A DNA stretch of 64,000 nucleotides from an uncultured Oscillospiraceae bacterium (GCA_934513685.1 CAKSWY010000001.1:62001-126000), one strand, 5' to 3'. Positions 17,678 through 26,340 are shown, counted from the stretch's first letter. A program made the numbers and translations. Notes: generated by a model from the sequence alone, not told the origin.

Positions 17678-18976
17678 TCACAGCGGCCCCTTGACCTTTT
17701 CTTCAAAGCCGTTTTCCGGCTCCTTGTCCGGAGTCAGGGTGGCCTTGCGGGCCTCGGCGCCCGGCCCGGCCAGCCCAAGCTGGTTTTTTACGGTGCTGGC
17801 GGGGCCGACGGCCTGCTGGCCGTATTTTTTGCGGATGGCGTCCAGGCTGGCCTCCAGCCGCTCCCGCTTTTCGTCGGGAACGGGCGTGTCGTCAAAAAAG
17901 CTCTGCTGAATGCCCAGCGGCTCTTCGGTGAGGGAGAGGGCGGTCACGGTCAGCATTCGGATGGGCTTGGTGACCGGCCGCCAGTTGGCCTGCACCAGCT
18001 CCAGGCAGGCGGCGGCCAGCTCGCTGGCCAGGTGGCTGCTCTGTGGCAGCCGCTTTTGCCGGGTGATGCTTTTGAACTGGGGGTCGCGGATGGTCAGCTG
18101 CACGCCCCCGGCCCACAGGCCGTGGCGGCGCAGGCGGCTGGCCACCTCGTCACACAGGGCGGCCAGGGCGGTGCGGATGTCCGCCTCCCCGGCCAGATCC
18201 CGGCGGAAGGTCATGCCGTTGCCCACGCTTTTGATGGGGTCGCTCTCGCCCACAAAGCGCACCGGCGCGTCGTCCTCCCCGCGGGCGTAGCGGGAAAGCT
18301 CGCCCCCCAGCTTGCCCAGCGCCCCGGTGAGCGAGGCGGGGTCGGCGGCGGCCAGTTGGCCGATGGTGCGGATGCCCATCCGAGACAGGGACTGAGCGGC
18401 CGAGCGCCCCACATACAACAGGTCGGTCACCGGCAGGGGCCAGACGATGCGCTCCACGTCCTCGGGGCGGATGACGGTGGTGGCGTTGGGCTTTTTGTAG
18501 TCGCTGCCCAGCTTGGCAAACACCTTGTTGAAGCTGACCCCCACGCTGATGGTCAGGCCGGTGACGGCCTGCACCTCCCGGCGGATCTGGTTGGCCAGGG
18601 CGATGGGGTCGGCCGCGAACAGGTGCCAGGTGTGGGTGATGTCCAGCCAGCTCTCGTCGATGCTGAAGGCCTCCACCCGGTCGCTGTATTTTTCGTAAAT
18701 GTCGTTGATCACCCGGCAGTAGTGGCTGTACTTTTCCCGGTGGGGCGGAAGAAGCACCAGATTCGGGCATTTGGAGCGGGCGCTCCAGATGGTTTCGGCG
18801 GTTTGAATGTGATACTTTTTCGCGGCTTCGTTTTTGGCCAGCACAATGCCGTGGCGGCCCTCCGGGTCGCCGCAGACGGCCACCGGGGTGTTCAGCAGCT
18901 CCGGGTGGGCCAAAAGCTCCACGCTGGCGTAAAAGCTGTTGCAGTCGCAGTGCAGGATCCAGCGCTCCGGCGTCAT
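17678..18976 (-). CDS. dinB: DNA polymerase IV (Y-family)
   Basis: Error-prone translesion polymerase, 432 residues. Metal-binding motifs HCDCNSFYASVE (about 9-20) and AFSIDESWLD (about 104-113) carry the catalytic acids. The helix-hairpin-helix thumb (VGRSAAQSLSRMGIRTIGQL) and a little-finger domain follow. No clear beta-clamp motif QLxLF was recognised at the C-terminus. ATG 18974-18976 is chosen because AAAGGAGG lies eight bases upstream and homology starts there; about 58 further in-frame codons upstream overlap the divergent promoter region. No LexA box was recognised. Confidence 0.9.
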   Translation of the reverse strand: MTPERWILHCDCNSFYASVELLAHPELLNTPVAVCGDPEGRHGIVLAKNEAAKKYHIQTAETIWSARSKCPNLVLLPPHREKYSHYCRVINDIYEKYSDRVEAFSIDESWLDITHTWHLFAADPIALANQIRREVQAVTGLTISVGVSFNKVFAKLGSDYKKPNATTVIRPEDVERIVWPLPVTDLLYVGRSAAQSLSRMGIRTIGQLAAADPASLTGALGKLGGELSRYARGEDDAPVRFVGESDPIKSVGNGMTFRRDLAGEADIRTALAALCDEVASRLRRHGLWAGGVQLTIRDPQFKSITRQKRLPQSSHLASELAAACLELVQANWRPVTKPIRMLTVTALSLTEEPLGIQQSFFDDTPVPDEKRERLEASLDAIRKKYGQQAVGPASTVKNQLGLAGPGAEARKATLTPDKEPENGFEEKVKGPL

Positions 18977-19021
18977 GGGCAGGGCCTCCTTTCCGGCAGA
19001 AAATGCACAGGCGTTTTCTCT

Positions 19022-19027
19022 ATTATA
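19022..19027 (-). promoter_or_regulatory. Extended -10 promoter of dinB
   Basis: Minus strand TGCTATAAT, an extended -10, without a good -35. The start codon is ~46 bp downstream. Confidence 0.6.
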
Positions 19028-19073
19028 GCATATGAGCGGGGAATTTCCGCGGGCGAGTGGCCCGGAATTTTCA

Positions 19074-19102
19074 TTGGAAAAAACCATCGGCCATGCTATA
19101 AT
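19074..19102 (+). promoter_or_regulatory. Promoter of the PF06541 membrane protein gene
   Basis: -35 TTGGAA (19074-19079), 17-bp spacer, TGC-extended -10 TATAAT (19097-19102). Confidence 0.8.
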
Positions 19103-19148
19103 GAAATTCATTCCGCATCGTTTGAGTTTAAAAGGAGGGATTTCTGCC

Positions 19149-20054
19149 ATGCAGCTGCATCTTTTCCCAATTTATCAACTGCTCTGGCTGTTTTTTATCT
19201 ATGCATTTCTGGGCTGGTGCACCGAAGTGGCCTACGCCGCGCTGGACACCGGCAAACTGGTGAACCGCGGCTTCCTGAACGGGCCGCTCTGCCCCATTTA
19301 CGGCTGCGGCATGGCGGCGGTGCTCACCCTGCTGCTGCCGCTGCAGGACAACCTGCTGATTCTGTTTGCGGGGGGAATGCTGCTGACCACCCTCATTGAG
19401 CTGGTGGGCGGCTGGGCCCTCAAAACGCTGTTTCACACCACCTGGTGGGATTACAGCGACAAGTCCTTCAATCTGGGCGGCTACATCTGCCTGGAATTCA
19501 GCATTCTGTGGGGCATCGGCGCAACCATCATGGTGCGGGTGGTGCACCCGGTGGTGATGAAGCTGGTGCTGGCGATCCCCCACAAGATCGGGCTGGCGCT
19601 GCTGGGCAGCATGACGGCCCTGTTTGTGGTGGATCTGGTGGCCACGCTGCGCGTGGTGGCCGGGCTGGAGCGCGACCTGAGCGAGCTGGACCGCATTGCC
19701 GAGGCGCTGCGCAAGGGCAGCGACCGGCTCACCGAAAAGGTGGGCGGGGCTGCCCTGCAGGCGGATGAAAAGCTGGACGAAAGCAAGGAGACGCTGGAAG
19801 CCGGCAAGCTGGCCCTGGAAATTCAGGTGGACACCGCAAAGGACGAGCTGCTGCAGCGGCAGGCGGAACTGCAGGCCCGGTACGATATGCTGCGGGCGGA
19901 GCTGACCGACACCCGGCTGTTCAGCACCCGGGGTGCGCGCCGCCTGCTGCGGGCCTTCCCCCGGATGGAGAACCTGCGCCACACCGGCCGGCTGTCGGAA
20001 CTGCGCGAGAAGCTGGAAAAGCTGGAGCTGGGCAGCCGCAACAAGGCGGCGTGA
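19149..20054 (+). CDS. Putative ABC-transporter-type membrane protein (PF06541)
   Basis: 301-residue membrane protein. The N-terminal ~160 residues hold four to five membrane segments with family landmarks FLGWCTEVAYA (about 20-30) and NRGFLNGPLCPIYG (about 39-52). The rest (about 165-300) is a charged, helical, probably coiled-coil cytoplasmic region. PF06541 proteins are called putative ABC transporter permeases, but no ATPase lies nearby and the function is unknown. ATG 19149 follows AAAAGGAGGGA; an in-frame extension upstream overlaps the promoter and is rejected. Confidence 0.75.
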   Translation: MQLHLFPIYQLLWLFFIYAFLGWCTEVAYAALDTGKLVNRGFLNGPLCPIYGCGMAAVLTLLLPLQDNLLILFAGGMLLTTLIELVGGWALKTLFHTTWWDYSDKSFNLGGYICLEFSILWGIGATIMVRVVHPVVMKLVLAIPHKIGLALLGSMTALFVVDLVATLRVVAGLERDLSELDRIAEALRKGSDRLTEKVGGAALQADEKLDESKETLEAGKLALEIQVDTAKDELLQRQAELQARYDMLRAELTDTRLFSTRGARRLLRAFPRMENLRHTGRLSELREKLEKLELGSRNKAA

Positions 20055-20094
20055 GCAGGCACGAACACCGGCGGCAACTGCAACAAACAAGACG

Positions 20095-20129
20095 CAAAAA
20101 AGGCTTCCCCATATGGGGAAGCCTTTTTG
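20095..20129. terminator. Bidirectional terminator
   Basis: AAAAAGGCTTCCCC-ATAT-GGGGAAGCCTTTTT, a perfect hairpin with A and T runs, between convergent genes. Confidence 0.95.
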
Positions 20130-20162
20130 TGTACAATCAGAGGCGGCGCAATCGGAACCGGT

Positions 20163-20687
20163 TCAGTGAACCTCATCGCCCACCCAGCGGGGGCGGGTCT
20201 CCCACACGGCCTTGCCCTGGGCGAGGCTCTGGGGGACGTTCAGAATGCGCTGGTTGGCGCTGCCGCGAAAACGCAGTTCCAGGCTCAGCTCTTCCTGCCG
20301 GAAGGGGCCATCCACCAGAATGTCCAGCTGCTGCAGCAGGTCCAGCTTGGCGGGGTCCTGCTCTTCCAGCAGCTGCTCAAAGGTGTAGCCGGTGTAGCTG
20401 GCCACCTCGTAGCCCGCCGCCTTCAACTGGCGGGCCAGTTCGGCGTGGGCGGCCGCCTGAGCGAAGGGCTCGCCGCCGGAGAAGGTGACGCCGCGGGTGA
20501 GGGGATTGCGTTTTACGTGCTCCACCACTTCTTCCGGCGTGACCTCAAAGCCGCCCTCAAAGGGCCAGGTTTCGGGGTTCTGGCAGCCGGGGCAGTGGTG
20601 CGGGCAGCCCTGGCAGAAGGTGGTGAACCGGATGCCAGGCCCATCCACAATGCTGTCACCGGCGAAGCCGGCCAGACGGAGGGTCAC
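20163..20687 (-). CDS. nrdG: Anaerobic ribonucleotide reductase activase (radical SAM)
   Basis: 174-residue radical-SAM enzyme that installs the glycyl radical on NrdD using SAM and a [4Fe-4S] cluster. The cluster motif is CPHHCPGC (C28, C32, C35). The start is taken as GTG 20685-20687: its GTGA overlaps the TGA of the upstream 51-residue ORF, homology begins at TLRLAGFAGDSIVDGPG, and the longer upstream frame runs through that ORF. Translational coupling with the glycyl-radical ORF is therefore likely. Confidence 0.92.
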   Translation of the reverse strand: MTLRLAGFAGDSIVDGPGIRFTTFCQGCPHHCPGCQNPETWPFEGGFEVTPEEVVEHVKRNPLTRGVTFSGGEPFAQAAAHAELARQLKAAGYEVASYTGYTFEQLLEEQDPAKLDLLQQLDILVDGPFRQEELSLELRFRGSANQRILNVPQSLAQGKAVWETRPRWVGDEVH

Positions 20688-20839
20688 AGCTTGGTGCCGT
20701 GCTTCACACGGTCCCGCTCCTCGGCCTTTTTGGCATCGTTCCACTTATCCATGGTGCCCACCAGATAACCGGTGATGCGGCGGATGCGCTCAAACTCAAC
20801 ATGATTGCCAACGACGGACTGACGCTGCATAGCGGACAT
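20684..20839 (-). CDS. Separate glycyl-radical segment of anaerobic ribonucleotide reductase (51 aa)
   Basis: A 51-residue ORF whose centre, RITGYLVGTMDKWNDAKKAE then RDRVKH, matches the extreme C-terminus of full-length NrdD (RVCGYLG...FNAGKQ...RVKH in E. coli), including the radical glycine (G24 here). The large NrdD encoded upstream ends after its Cys4 zinc site and lacks this segment, so the radical site appears to be supplied in trans. Strong ribosome site AAAAGGAGG before ATG 20839. The stop overlaps the nrdG start by four bases. Short proteins of this type are annotated as anaerobic ribonucleoside-triphosphate reductase in other Clostridia. Confidence 0.8.
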   Translation of the reverse strand: MSAMQRQSVVGNHVEFERIRRITGYLVGTMDKWNDAKKAEERDRVKHGTKL

Positions 20840-20923
20840 AAACGGTTCCTCCTTTTATTTGGGCAGCAGGCGGCAAACTTCCGCCCGCTGTGGCATTTGC
20901 AAAACATTGGGATTTCAACAAAA

Positions 20924-20971
20924 ACACAGGATGTAGATACTAAATTAAGAGCTGGACACTAAATCTTGCGT
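20924..20971 (-). promoter_or_regulatory. Tandem NrdR boxes upstream of the nrdD-tail/nrdG operon
   Basis: Two 16-bp sites, ACACAGGATGTAGATA (20924-20939) and ACACTAAATCTTGCGT (20956-20971), start 32 bp apart. NrdR boxes (consensus acaCwATATwTwGtgt) normally occur as pairs spaced by about three helical turns. An extended -10 TGGTATGAT (minus strand, -10 at 20985-20990) lies just upstream. Confidence 0.6.
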
Positions 20972-21040
20972 TCTCGCTGGAATTATCATACCACAAATTG
21001 GCTCGGGTATGTGTTGCCCTGGCAACAGACAGCGGCAAAA

Positions 21041-23314
21041 TTATTCGCAGCCGCAGAACTTGGGCACGCTGGGATACTTGCGGCGCAGCTCAGCCAACTT
21101 TTCGGCGCTGAGAGGCTCACCGCTGCGGCGGCCGCAGCGGGGGCACACATCGCCGATCACGCCCACATAGCCGCACACGGGGTCGCGGTCCACAGGGTGG
21201 TTGATGCTGCCGTAGCCGATGCCCGCGTCGTGCATACAGCGCACCACGCTCTCAAAGGCCTCCAGGTTGTTGGCGGTGTCGCCGTCCAGCTCCACATAGC
21301 TGATGTGACCGGCGTTGGTCAGGGCGTGGAAGGGGGCCTCCTTCTGGATCTTATCGTAGGCGGAGATGTTGTACCACACGGGAATGTGGAAGCTGTTGGT
21401 GTAGTATTCCCGATCGGTCACGCCGGGAATCTTGCCGTAGCGCTTCTGATCCATGCGGGTGAAGCGGCCGCTCAGGCCCTCGGCGGGGGTGCCCAGCAGG
21501 GTGAAGTTCATGTGCATTTCCTGGCTCTTGGCGTCGCAGAACTGGCGCATGTGGCCGATGATCTCCAGGCCCTTCTTCTCCATCTCGTCGCTCTCGCCGT
21601 GGTGGTGACCGTACAGGGCGGTCAGGGTCTCGGCCAGGCCGATGAAGCCGATGGACAGGGTGCCGTGCTTCAGCACCTCGCGCACTTCATCGTTGGGGCC
21701 GAGCTTCTCGCTGTCCAGCCAGACGCCCTGGCCCATGAGGAACGGATAGTTGTACACCCGCTTGGAGGCCTGAATCTCGAAGCGGTCCAGCAGCTGCTGG
21801 GCCACCAGTTCCATCATCTTGTCCAGCTTCTGGTAGAACAGCTTCTCGTCGTGGTTGCTCTCAATGGCCAGACGGGGCAGGTTGATGGAGGTGAAGCTCA
21901 GGTTGCCGCGGCTGTAGCTGATCTGGCGGGTGGGGTCGTACACGTTGCCCATCACGCGGGTGCGGCAGCCCATGGTGGCCACCTCGGTCTCAGGATGGCC
22001 GGGCTTGTAGTACTGCAGGTTGAAGGGGGCATCCAGGAACACATAGTTGGGGAACAGCCGCTTGGCGCTCACCTTCATGCTCAGCTGGAACAGGTCGTAG
22101 TTGGGGTCGCTCTCGTTGTAGTTGACGCCCTCCTTCACCTTGAAGATGTGAATGGGGAAGATGGGGGTCTCGCCGTGGCCCAGGCCGGCATCCTCGGCCA
22201 GCAGCACGTTGCGGATGGCCATGCGGCCCTCGGGGGAGGTGTCGGTGCCGTAGTTGATGCTGCTGAAGGGGGTCTGGGCACCGGCACGGCTGTGCATGGT
22301 GTTCAGGTTGTGCACAAAGCCCTCCATGGCCTGGTAGGTCTCCCGATCGGTCTGCTTCTCGGCGCGCTGACGGGCCTTGGCCACCAGACGGTCGGCCTGG
22401 TCGGCGCTCAAGCGCTCGTCCTCAATCAGCACCTGGGCCACCTTGGCGTCGTAATCGGCGGCGTCCCGCTCCAGCTGGGGCTTGTGGCCGGCGGCAGCAA
22501 TGGCCTTTTCCACCAGCGGGGTCTCGTCCTCGGTGCACAGCACGTCCTCAATGGCCTCGTGCAGCTTGCGGGCGTACAGCTTGGCGAAGGTTTTGGCAAC
22601 GCCCTCAGCCATGCCGTAGTCAAAGTTGGGAATGCTCTGGCCGCCGTGCTGATCGTTCTGGTTGGACTGAATGGCGATGGCTGCCAGCGCCGCATAGCTG
22701 GCAATGCCGTTGGGCTCCCGCAGGAAGCCGTGGCCGGTGGAGAAGCCATCGTGGAACAGGCGCAGAATGTCGATCTGGGTGCAGGTGGTGGTCAGGGAAT
22801 AGAAATCAAAGTCGTGGATGTGGATGTCGCCCTCCGCATGGGCGCGGGCCTGCTCGGGGGTGAGCAGGTAGGCCGAGTTGTAGGCCTTGGCACCGGCGGT
22901 GCCGATCTGCAGCATGCTGCCCATGGCGGTGTTGCCGTCAATGTTGGCGTTGTCCCGCTTCATGTCGCTCAGGCGGGCGTCCACATTGGTGATCTCGTCG
23001 ATGGTGCGCATCAGGCTGGTGTTGGCCTCGCGGATGCGGGTGCGGTTGGCCCGGTACAGGATGTAGTGCTTGGCGGCCTCTTCGTGGCCGGTTTCCATCA
23101 GGGCCTTTTCGGCCAGATCCTGCACCTGCTCGATCTGGGGGGCATCGTCGCCGCAGATCCGCTCCAGCTTGGCAGTGACCAGGTTGGCCACATGGGCGGC
23201 CTCGGCGGCGTTGTCCTCGCCGGTGGCGATCATGGCTTTGAGAACGGCCTTGGCGATTTTGCTCTCATCGAACAGAACCTGACGGCCATCGCGCTTGATA
23301 ATGCTTTTGATCAT
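21041..23314 (-). CDS. nrdD: Anaerobic ribonucleoside-triphosphate reductase, large subunit without glycyl-radical tail
   Basis: 757-residue class III ribonucleotide reductase that makes dNTPs without oxygen. An N-terminal ATP-cone (about 1-90; SIIKRDGRQVLFDESKI) is followed by the ten-stranded barrel with catalytic and substrate residues (NLSFTSINLPRLA, about 467). The C-terminal zinc site has CPRC and CGC. The protein stops there: the RxxGYLG radical motif that should follow is instead in a separate ORF 200 bp downstream. ATG 23314 has GAGGAGG six bases upstream. Its promoter carries an NrdR box in the spacer. Confidence 0.95.
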   Translation of the reverse strand: MIKSIIKRDGRQVLFDESKIAKAVLKAMIATGEDNAAEAAHVANLVTAKLERICGDDAPQIEQVQDLAEKALMETGHEEAAKHYILYRANRTRIREANTSLMRTIDEITNVDARLSDMKRDNANIDGNTAMGSMLQIGTAGAKAYNSAYLLTPEQARAHAEGDIHIHDFDFYSLTTTCTQIDILRLFHDGFSTGHGFLREPNGIASYAALAAIAIQSNQNDQHGGQSIPNFDYGMAEGVAKTFAKLYARKLHEAIEDVLCTEDETPLVEKAIAAAGHKPQLERDAADYDAKVAQVLIEDERLSADQADRLVAKARQRAEKQTDRETYQAMEGFVHNLNTMHSRAGAQTPFSSINYGTDTSPEGRMAIRNVLLAEDAGLGHGETPIFPIHIFKVKEGVNYNESDPNYDLFQLSMKVSAKRLFPNYVFLDAPFNLQYYKPGHPETEVATMGCRTRVMGNVYDPTRQISYSRGNLSFTSINLPRLAIESNHDEKLFYQKLDKMMELVAQQLLDRFEIQASKRVYNYPFLMGQGVWLDSEKLGPNDEVREVLKHGTLSIGFIGLAETLTALYGHHHGESDEMEKKGLEIIGHMRQFCDAKSQEMHMNFTLLGTPAEGLSGRFTRMDQKRYGKIPGVTDREYYTNSFHIPVWYNISAYDKIQKEAPFHALTNAGHISYVELDGDTANNLEAFESVVRCMHDAGIGYGSINHPVDRDPVCGYVGVIGDVCPRCGRRSGEPLSAEKLAELRRKYPSVPKFCGCE

Positions 23315-23479
23315 GGGGTTCCTCCTCGGGTCAATGAAAAGTAACGGGCAGCCCATAGCCAGGGCATGAAAAACGACCCGACCGGCCAGGGAACAAAACG
23401 TCTCGGGCCCGGCCGCGGCCGGATTAAAGGTTTTGTTATACAGGTGGTATATTTAGGGTGCCCACACTGCACGGTTAAT

Positions 23480-23508
23480 ATTATGACACTAGATATAGTG
23501 GCCGTCAA
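23480..23508 (-). promoter_or_regulatory. nrdD promoter with an NrdR box filling the spacer
   Basis: Minus strand: -35 TTGACG (23503-23508), 17-bp spacer, -10 CATAAT (23480-23485). The spacer holds the near-perfect NrdR site ACACTAGATATAGTGG (plus-strand reading, 23486-23501), so bound NrdR would exclude RNA polymerase. A second box at the expected ~31-32 bp is at best weak. Confidence 0.85.
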
Positions 23509-23552
23509 GTGGAGAGCCTACCAAAAAATCAACAAAAAAGAGGGGCTGATTT

Positions 23553-23582
23553 TTGCACCCTTTCGGGCGAATATGATATCAT
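23553..23582 (+). promoter_or_regulatory. Promoter of the YgjP-like gene
   Basis: -35 TTGCAC (23553-23558), 18-bp spacer, -10 TATCAT (23577-23582). With the divergent nrdD promoter this accounts for the control signals in the 309-bp gap 23315-23623; nothing else is seen there. Confidence 0.6.
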
Positions 23583-23623
23583 AAGCTATTGACAAACGGC
23601 GGTTGACCGGGAGGGAAAAACAG

Positions 23624-24166
23624 ATGGCAGCAAAAACCGTGACCTGCCGCAAAGCAGGAAACATCGAATATACGTTGGTGCGGGGCGGGGTGAAAAACTT
23701 CAATCTGCGGGTTGCGCCGGACGGCCGGGTGCGCCTGAGCGTTCCGGCGCGGGCAACGCTGGCCCAGGCCGACGAGATGGTACTCCGTCATGCGGGGTGG
23801 ATCGAACAGCGCCTGCAGGCGGCTCAGAGCCGCCCTCAGGAGCCGCTGCCGGACAAGGCGGCCGCGCTGGAGCGGTTTACCGGGGTGAGCGAGCAGTATT
23901 TTCCGCTGTTTGAACAGGTGCTGAATGGCCAGCGCCCGGAGCTGAAGGTGCGGGACATGACCACCCGCTGGGGAGTGTGCGCCCCCGGCAAACGGCGCAT
24001 CACCCTGAACCTGCGCCTGGCCGCGCGCCCGCAGGAGCAGGTGGAATATGTTGTTTTGCACGAATATTGCCATTTTGTGCACCCAAATCATCAGGCGGAG
24101 TTCTGGGCCCTGATGACCCGCCTGATGCCGGATTGGAAGCAGCGCCGGAAGGCCCTGCGGGAATAA
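23624..24166 (+). CDS. YgjP-like zinc metallopeptidase (DUF45)
   Basis: 180-residue cytoplasmic protein of the YgjP/SprT-like gluzincin group. The zinc site is HEYCH (146-150), with a downstream NH (155-156) providing the third ligand, as in YgjP proteins; WGVC near 116-119 is another family landmark. Substrate unknown. The ATG at 23624 is preferred over a TTG at 23603 because GGGAGGG lies eight bases before it. It is monocistronic and convergent with the symporter gene. Confidence 0.82.
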   Translation: MAAKTVTCRKAGNIEYTLVRGGVKNFNLRVAPDGRVRLSVPARATLAQADEMVLRHAGWIEQRLQAAQSRPQEPLPDKAAALERFTGVSEQYFPLFEQVLNGQRPELKVRDMTTRWGVCAPGKRRITLNLRLAARPQEQVEYVVLHEYCHFVHPNHQAEFWALMTRLMPDWKQRRKALRE

Positions 24167-24257
24167 ACAAATTGTAAACTTACAGCGTATTCTATGAAAA
24201 ATATCTGCACGGCCGCGTTTTCCGCCGGAAGGAAGCGAAAGGCGCGGCGCGGGGCAT

Positions 24258-24304
24258 AAAAAAAGCGGCGGAGGCCTTTTCAAAAAAGACCTCCGCCGCT
24301 TTGT
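24258..24304. terminator. Bidirectional terminator
   Basis: AAAGCGGCGGAGG pairs with CCTCCGCCGCTTT across a short A/T-rich loop; A-run on one side, T's on the other, between convergent genes. Confidence 0.9.
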
Positions 24305-24349
24305 GCGTTTTGTCAGAGCCTTACGGCTGCACGCCGGAAGCAGGCCCCA

Positions 24350-25543
24350 TTACAGGATGGGGCTTTCCAGCTTCTGGGTTTCGATGCCGTGCTTTTCGGC
24401 GTAGCCGGTGAGCATCAGGGTCAGCGCGCCGTCGCCGGTGACGTTGCAGGCGGTGCCGAAGCTGTCCTGCAGGGCAAAGATGGCCAGCATCAGGGCGGTG
24501 CCGGCGTCGTCAAACATCAGCACGCCGGTGATCAGGCCCAGAGAGGCCATGACGGTGCCGCCGGGCACGCCGGGGGCGCCGATGGCGAAGATGCCCAGCA
24601 GCAGGCAGAACAGGATCATGGTGCCCACGCTGGGCAGATGACCGTACAGGATCTTGGAGATGGTCATGCAGAAGAACACCTCCGTCAGAACCGAGCCGCA
24701 CAGGTGGATGTTGGCGAACAGCGGAATGCCGAAGCTCACCATATCTTCCCGCAGAACCTTGCTCTTGCGGGCGCAGCGCAGGGCCACTGCCAGGGTGGCC
24801 GCGCTGGACATGGTGCCCACAGCGGTCAGGTAAGCGGGGCCGTAGTGGCGCAGCACTTCCATGGGGTTCTTGCCGGAGTAGGCGCCCGCCAGCAGGTACA
24901 GCACCGCCAGCCAGATGTAGTGGCCGACCATGACGATGAGGATGATCTGGATGAAAGCGGGCAGCTGATGGGTGATCATGCCCTCGTAGCTCAGGTTGCA
25001 GAAGGTGGCTGCAATGTAGAAGGGCAGGATGGGAATGATGATCTTGCCCACGATGTCCAGCACGATGTTCTGGAACTCGCCCAGGAAATTACAGGTCAGC
25101 TTGCTCTTGGTCCAGGTGGCAGCCAGGCCCACCAGCACGCTCAGCACCAGGGCGCTCATCACGCTCATGATCTGGGGGATGTTCAGCTCAAATACCACGC
25201 CGGGCAGCCCGCGCAGGCCGGCAACCTCCGTGTCGATGGACAGGTGCGGGATCAGCACGTAACCGGCGGCGGTGCTCATGAACGCCGCGCAGATGGAAGA
25301 AACGTAGGCGATGACCACCGCCACGCCCAGCAGGCGAGAGGCGTTGGAGCCCAATTTGGTGATGGAGGGCGCAATGAAGCCGATGATGATCAGCGGCACG
25401 CAGAAGGTGATGAGCTGGCCCATGATGTATTGCAGGGTGACGACCACCTTCATGGCGCTTTCCGGGAAGAACTGGCCGAGCAGAATGCCGACAAGAATGC
25501 CGAGCAAGAGCCGGAAGGGCAGATTGTTCAGTAGCTTTTTCAT
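24350..25543 (-). CDS. Dicarboxylate/amino acid:cation symporter (DAACS family)
   Basis: 397-residue membrane transporter of the GltP/SstT/DctA type, with about eight membrane helices plus re-entrant loops. The conserved C-terminal substrate and cation-binding stretch is visible as TACNVTGDGALTLMLTG (about 369-385), and a Gly/Pro-rich hairpin FAIGAPGVPGG lies near 319. It imports an amino acid or dicarboxylate with Na+ or H+; serine/threonine or glutamate/aspartate cannot be separated by eye. ATG 25543 follows AGGGGG. It lies 110 bp after ridA on the same strand and may share its transcript. Confidence 0.85.
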   Translation of the reverse strand: MKKLLNNLPFRLLLGILVGILLGQFFPESAMKVVVTLQYIMGQLITFCVPLIIIGFIAPSITKLGSNASRLLGVAVVIAYVSSICAAFMSTAAGYVLIPHLSIDTEVAGLRGLPGVVFELNIPQIMSVMSALVLSVLVGLAATWTKSKLTCNFLGEFQNIVLDIVGKIIIPILPFYIAATFCNLSYEGMITHQLPAFIQIILIVMVGHYIWLAVLYLLAGAYSGKNPMEVLRHYGPAYLTAVGTMSSAATLAVALRCARKSKVLREDMVSFGIPLFANIHLCGSVLTEVFFCMTISKILYGHLPSVGTMILFCLLLGIFAIGAPGVPGGTVMASLGLITGVLMFDDAGTALMLAIFALQDSFGTACNVTGDGALTLMLTGYAEKHGIETQKLESPIL

Positions 25544-25653
25544 AATGAATCCCCCTATTTCTTACATAATTTTTGCAGCAAAGATGCACGCCCGGCGGCC
25601 GCAATGTCGCCCGGGCTTATTTTACTGCGCCGTGCCGGCGCAGCGCGGGTGTG

Positions 25654-26028
25654 TTACTTTACGGCGATGCACTCGATCTCCAGCGGCGCATCCTTGGGCA
25701 GTTTGGCCACCTGCACCGCGCTGCGGGCGGGGTAGGGCTGGGTGAAGAACTCACCATACACCTTGTTCATCTCGGCGAAGTCGTTGATGTCCGCCAGAAA
25801 CACGGTGGTTTTTACCACGTTGGCCAGGGTCATGCCCTGCTGGGCCAGAATGGCCTGGATGTTCTTCAGCGACTGGGCCGTTTGGGCGGCAATGCCCTCG
25901 GGGAAGGCGCCGGTGGCGGGGTCCAGCGGCAGCTGGCCGGAAACGTAAACGGTTTCACCGGCGGCAATGCCCTGAGAGTAGGGGCCGATGGCGGCGGGGG
26001 CCTGATCGGTAGCAAGTACTTGTTTCAT
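25654..26028 (-). CDS. ridA: RidA family enamine/imine deaminase
   Basis: 124-residue trimeric RidA (YjgF/YER057c) protein, which hydrolyses reactive 2-aminoacrylate and related imines released by PLP enzymes such as serine/threonine dehydratases. Key residues present: active-site Arg102 (YPARSAVQVA) and the C-terminal LEIECIAV strand. It begins IGPYSQG, as usual. ATG 26028 has CAAAGGAGG upstream. With the symporter and the divergent YheO-type regulator it forms a likely amino-acid-use locus. Confidence 0.93.
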   Translation of the reverse strand: MKQVLATDQAPAAIGPYSQGIAAGETVYVSGQLPLDPATGAFPEGIAAQTAQSLKNIQAILAQQGMTLANVVKTTVFLADINDFAEMNKVYGEFFTQPYPARSAVQVAKLPKDAPLEIECIAVK

Positions 26029-26151
26029 GGGGAAGTTCCTCCTTTGTTGCTTTGCGCCAAAGCGTTTGATGGAAGAAGCGGCCGGAGGAGAACCGAAAAA
26101 CGGGTGCGCAAACGCACGAAAATCCTCACAGCCGCTTCTACATTTGCTTCT

Positions 26152-26180
26152 ATCCTAGCGCCGGAAGGGCAAAAAGTCAA
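26152..26180 (-). promoter_or_regulatory. Promoter of ridA
   Basis: Minus strand: -35 TTGACT (26175-26180), 17-bp spacer, -10 TAGGAT (26152-26157). Confidence 0.75.
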
Positions 26181-26279
26181 TAAAAGATTTGCTTGATGAA
26201 GCATCCTTATCACAAGTGACGAAAAAACGGTCCTGAATTTGGCACAACACCGAAAAGAACGGATGCACTACAAAAACAG

Positions 26280-26308
26280 TTGCCAAAAACCCGGGAAGAT
26301 GGTATGGT
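26280..26308 (+). promoter_or_regulatory. Promoter of the YheO-type regulator
   Basis: -35 TTGCCA (26280-26285), 17-bp spacer, -10 TATGGT (26303-26308). It is divergent from the ridA promoter; no clear operator palindrome was found in the 312-bp gap. Confidence 0.65.
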
Positions 26309-26340
26309 TTAGAAAACTGAAGTGATGAGAATTTTTTATT

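Noticed and set aside
21012..21027. TGTTGCCCTGGCAACA as terminator of nrdD
   Set aside because: The arms leave only a two-base loop and no T-run follows on the minus strand.
23589..23594. TTGACA as the -35 for the YgjP-like gene
   Set aside because: The matching -10 position falls on the ribosome site; an upstream TTGCAC-N18-TATCAT fits better.
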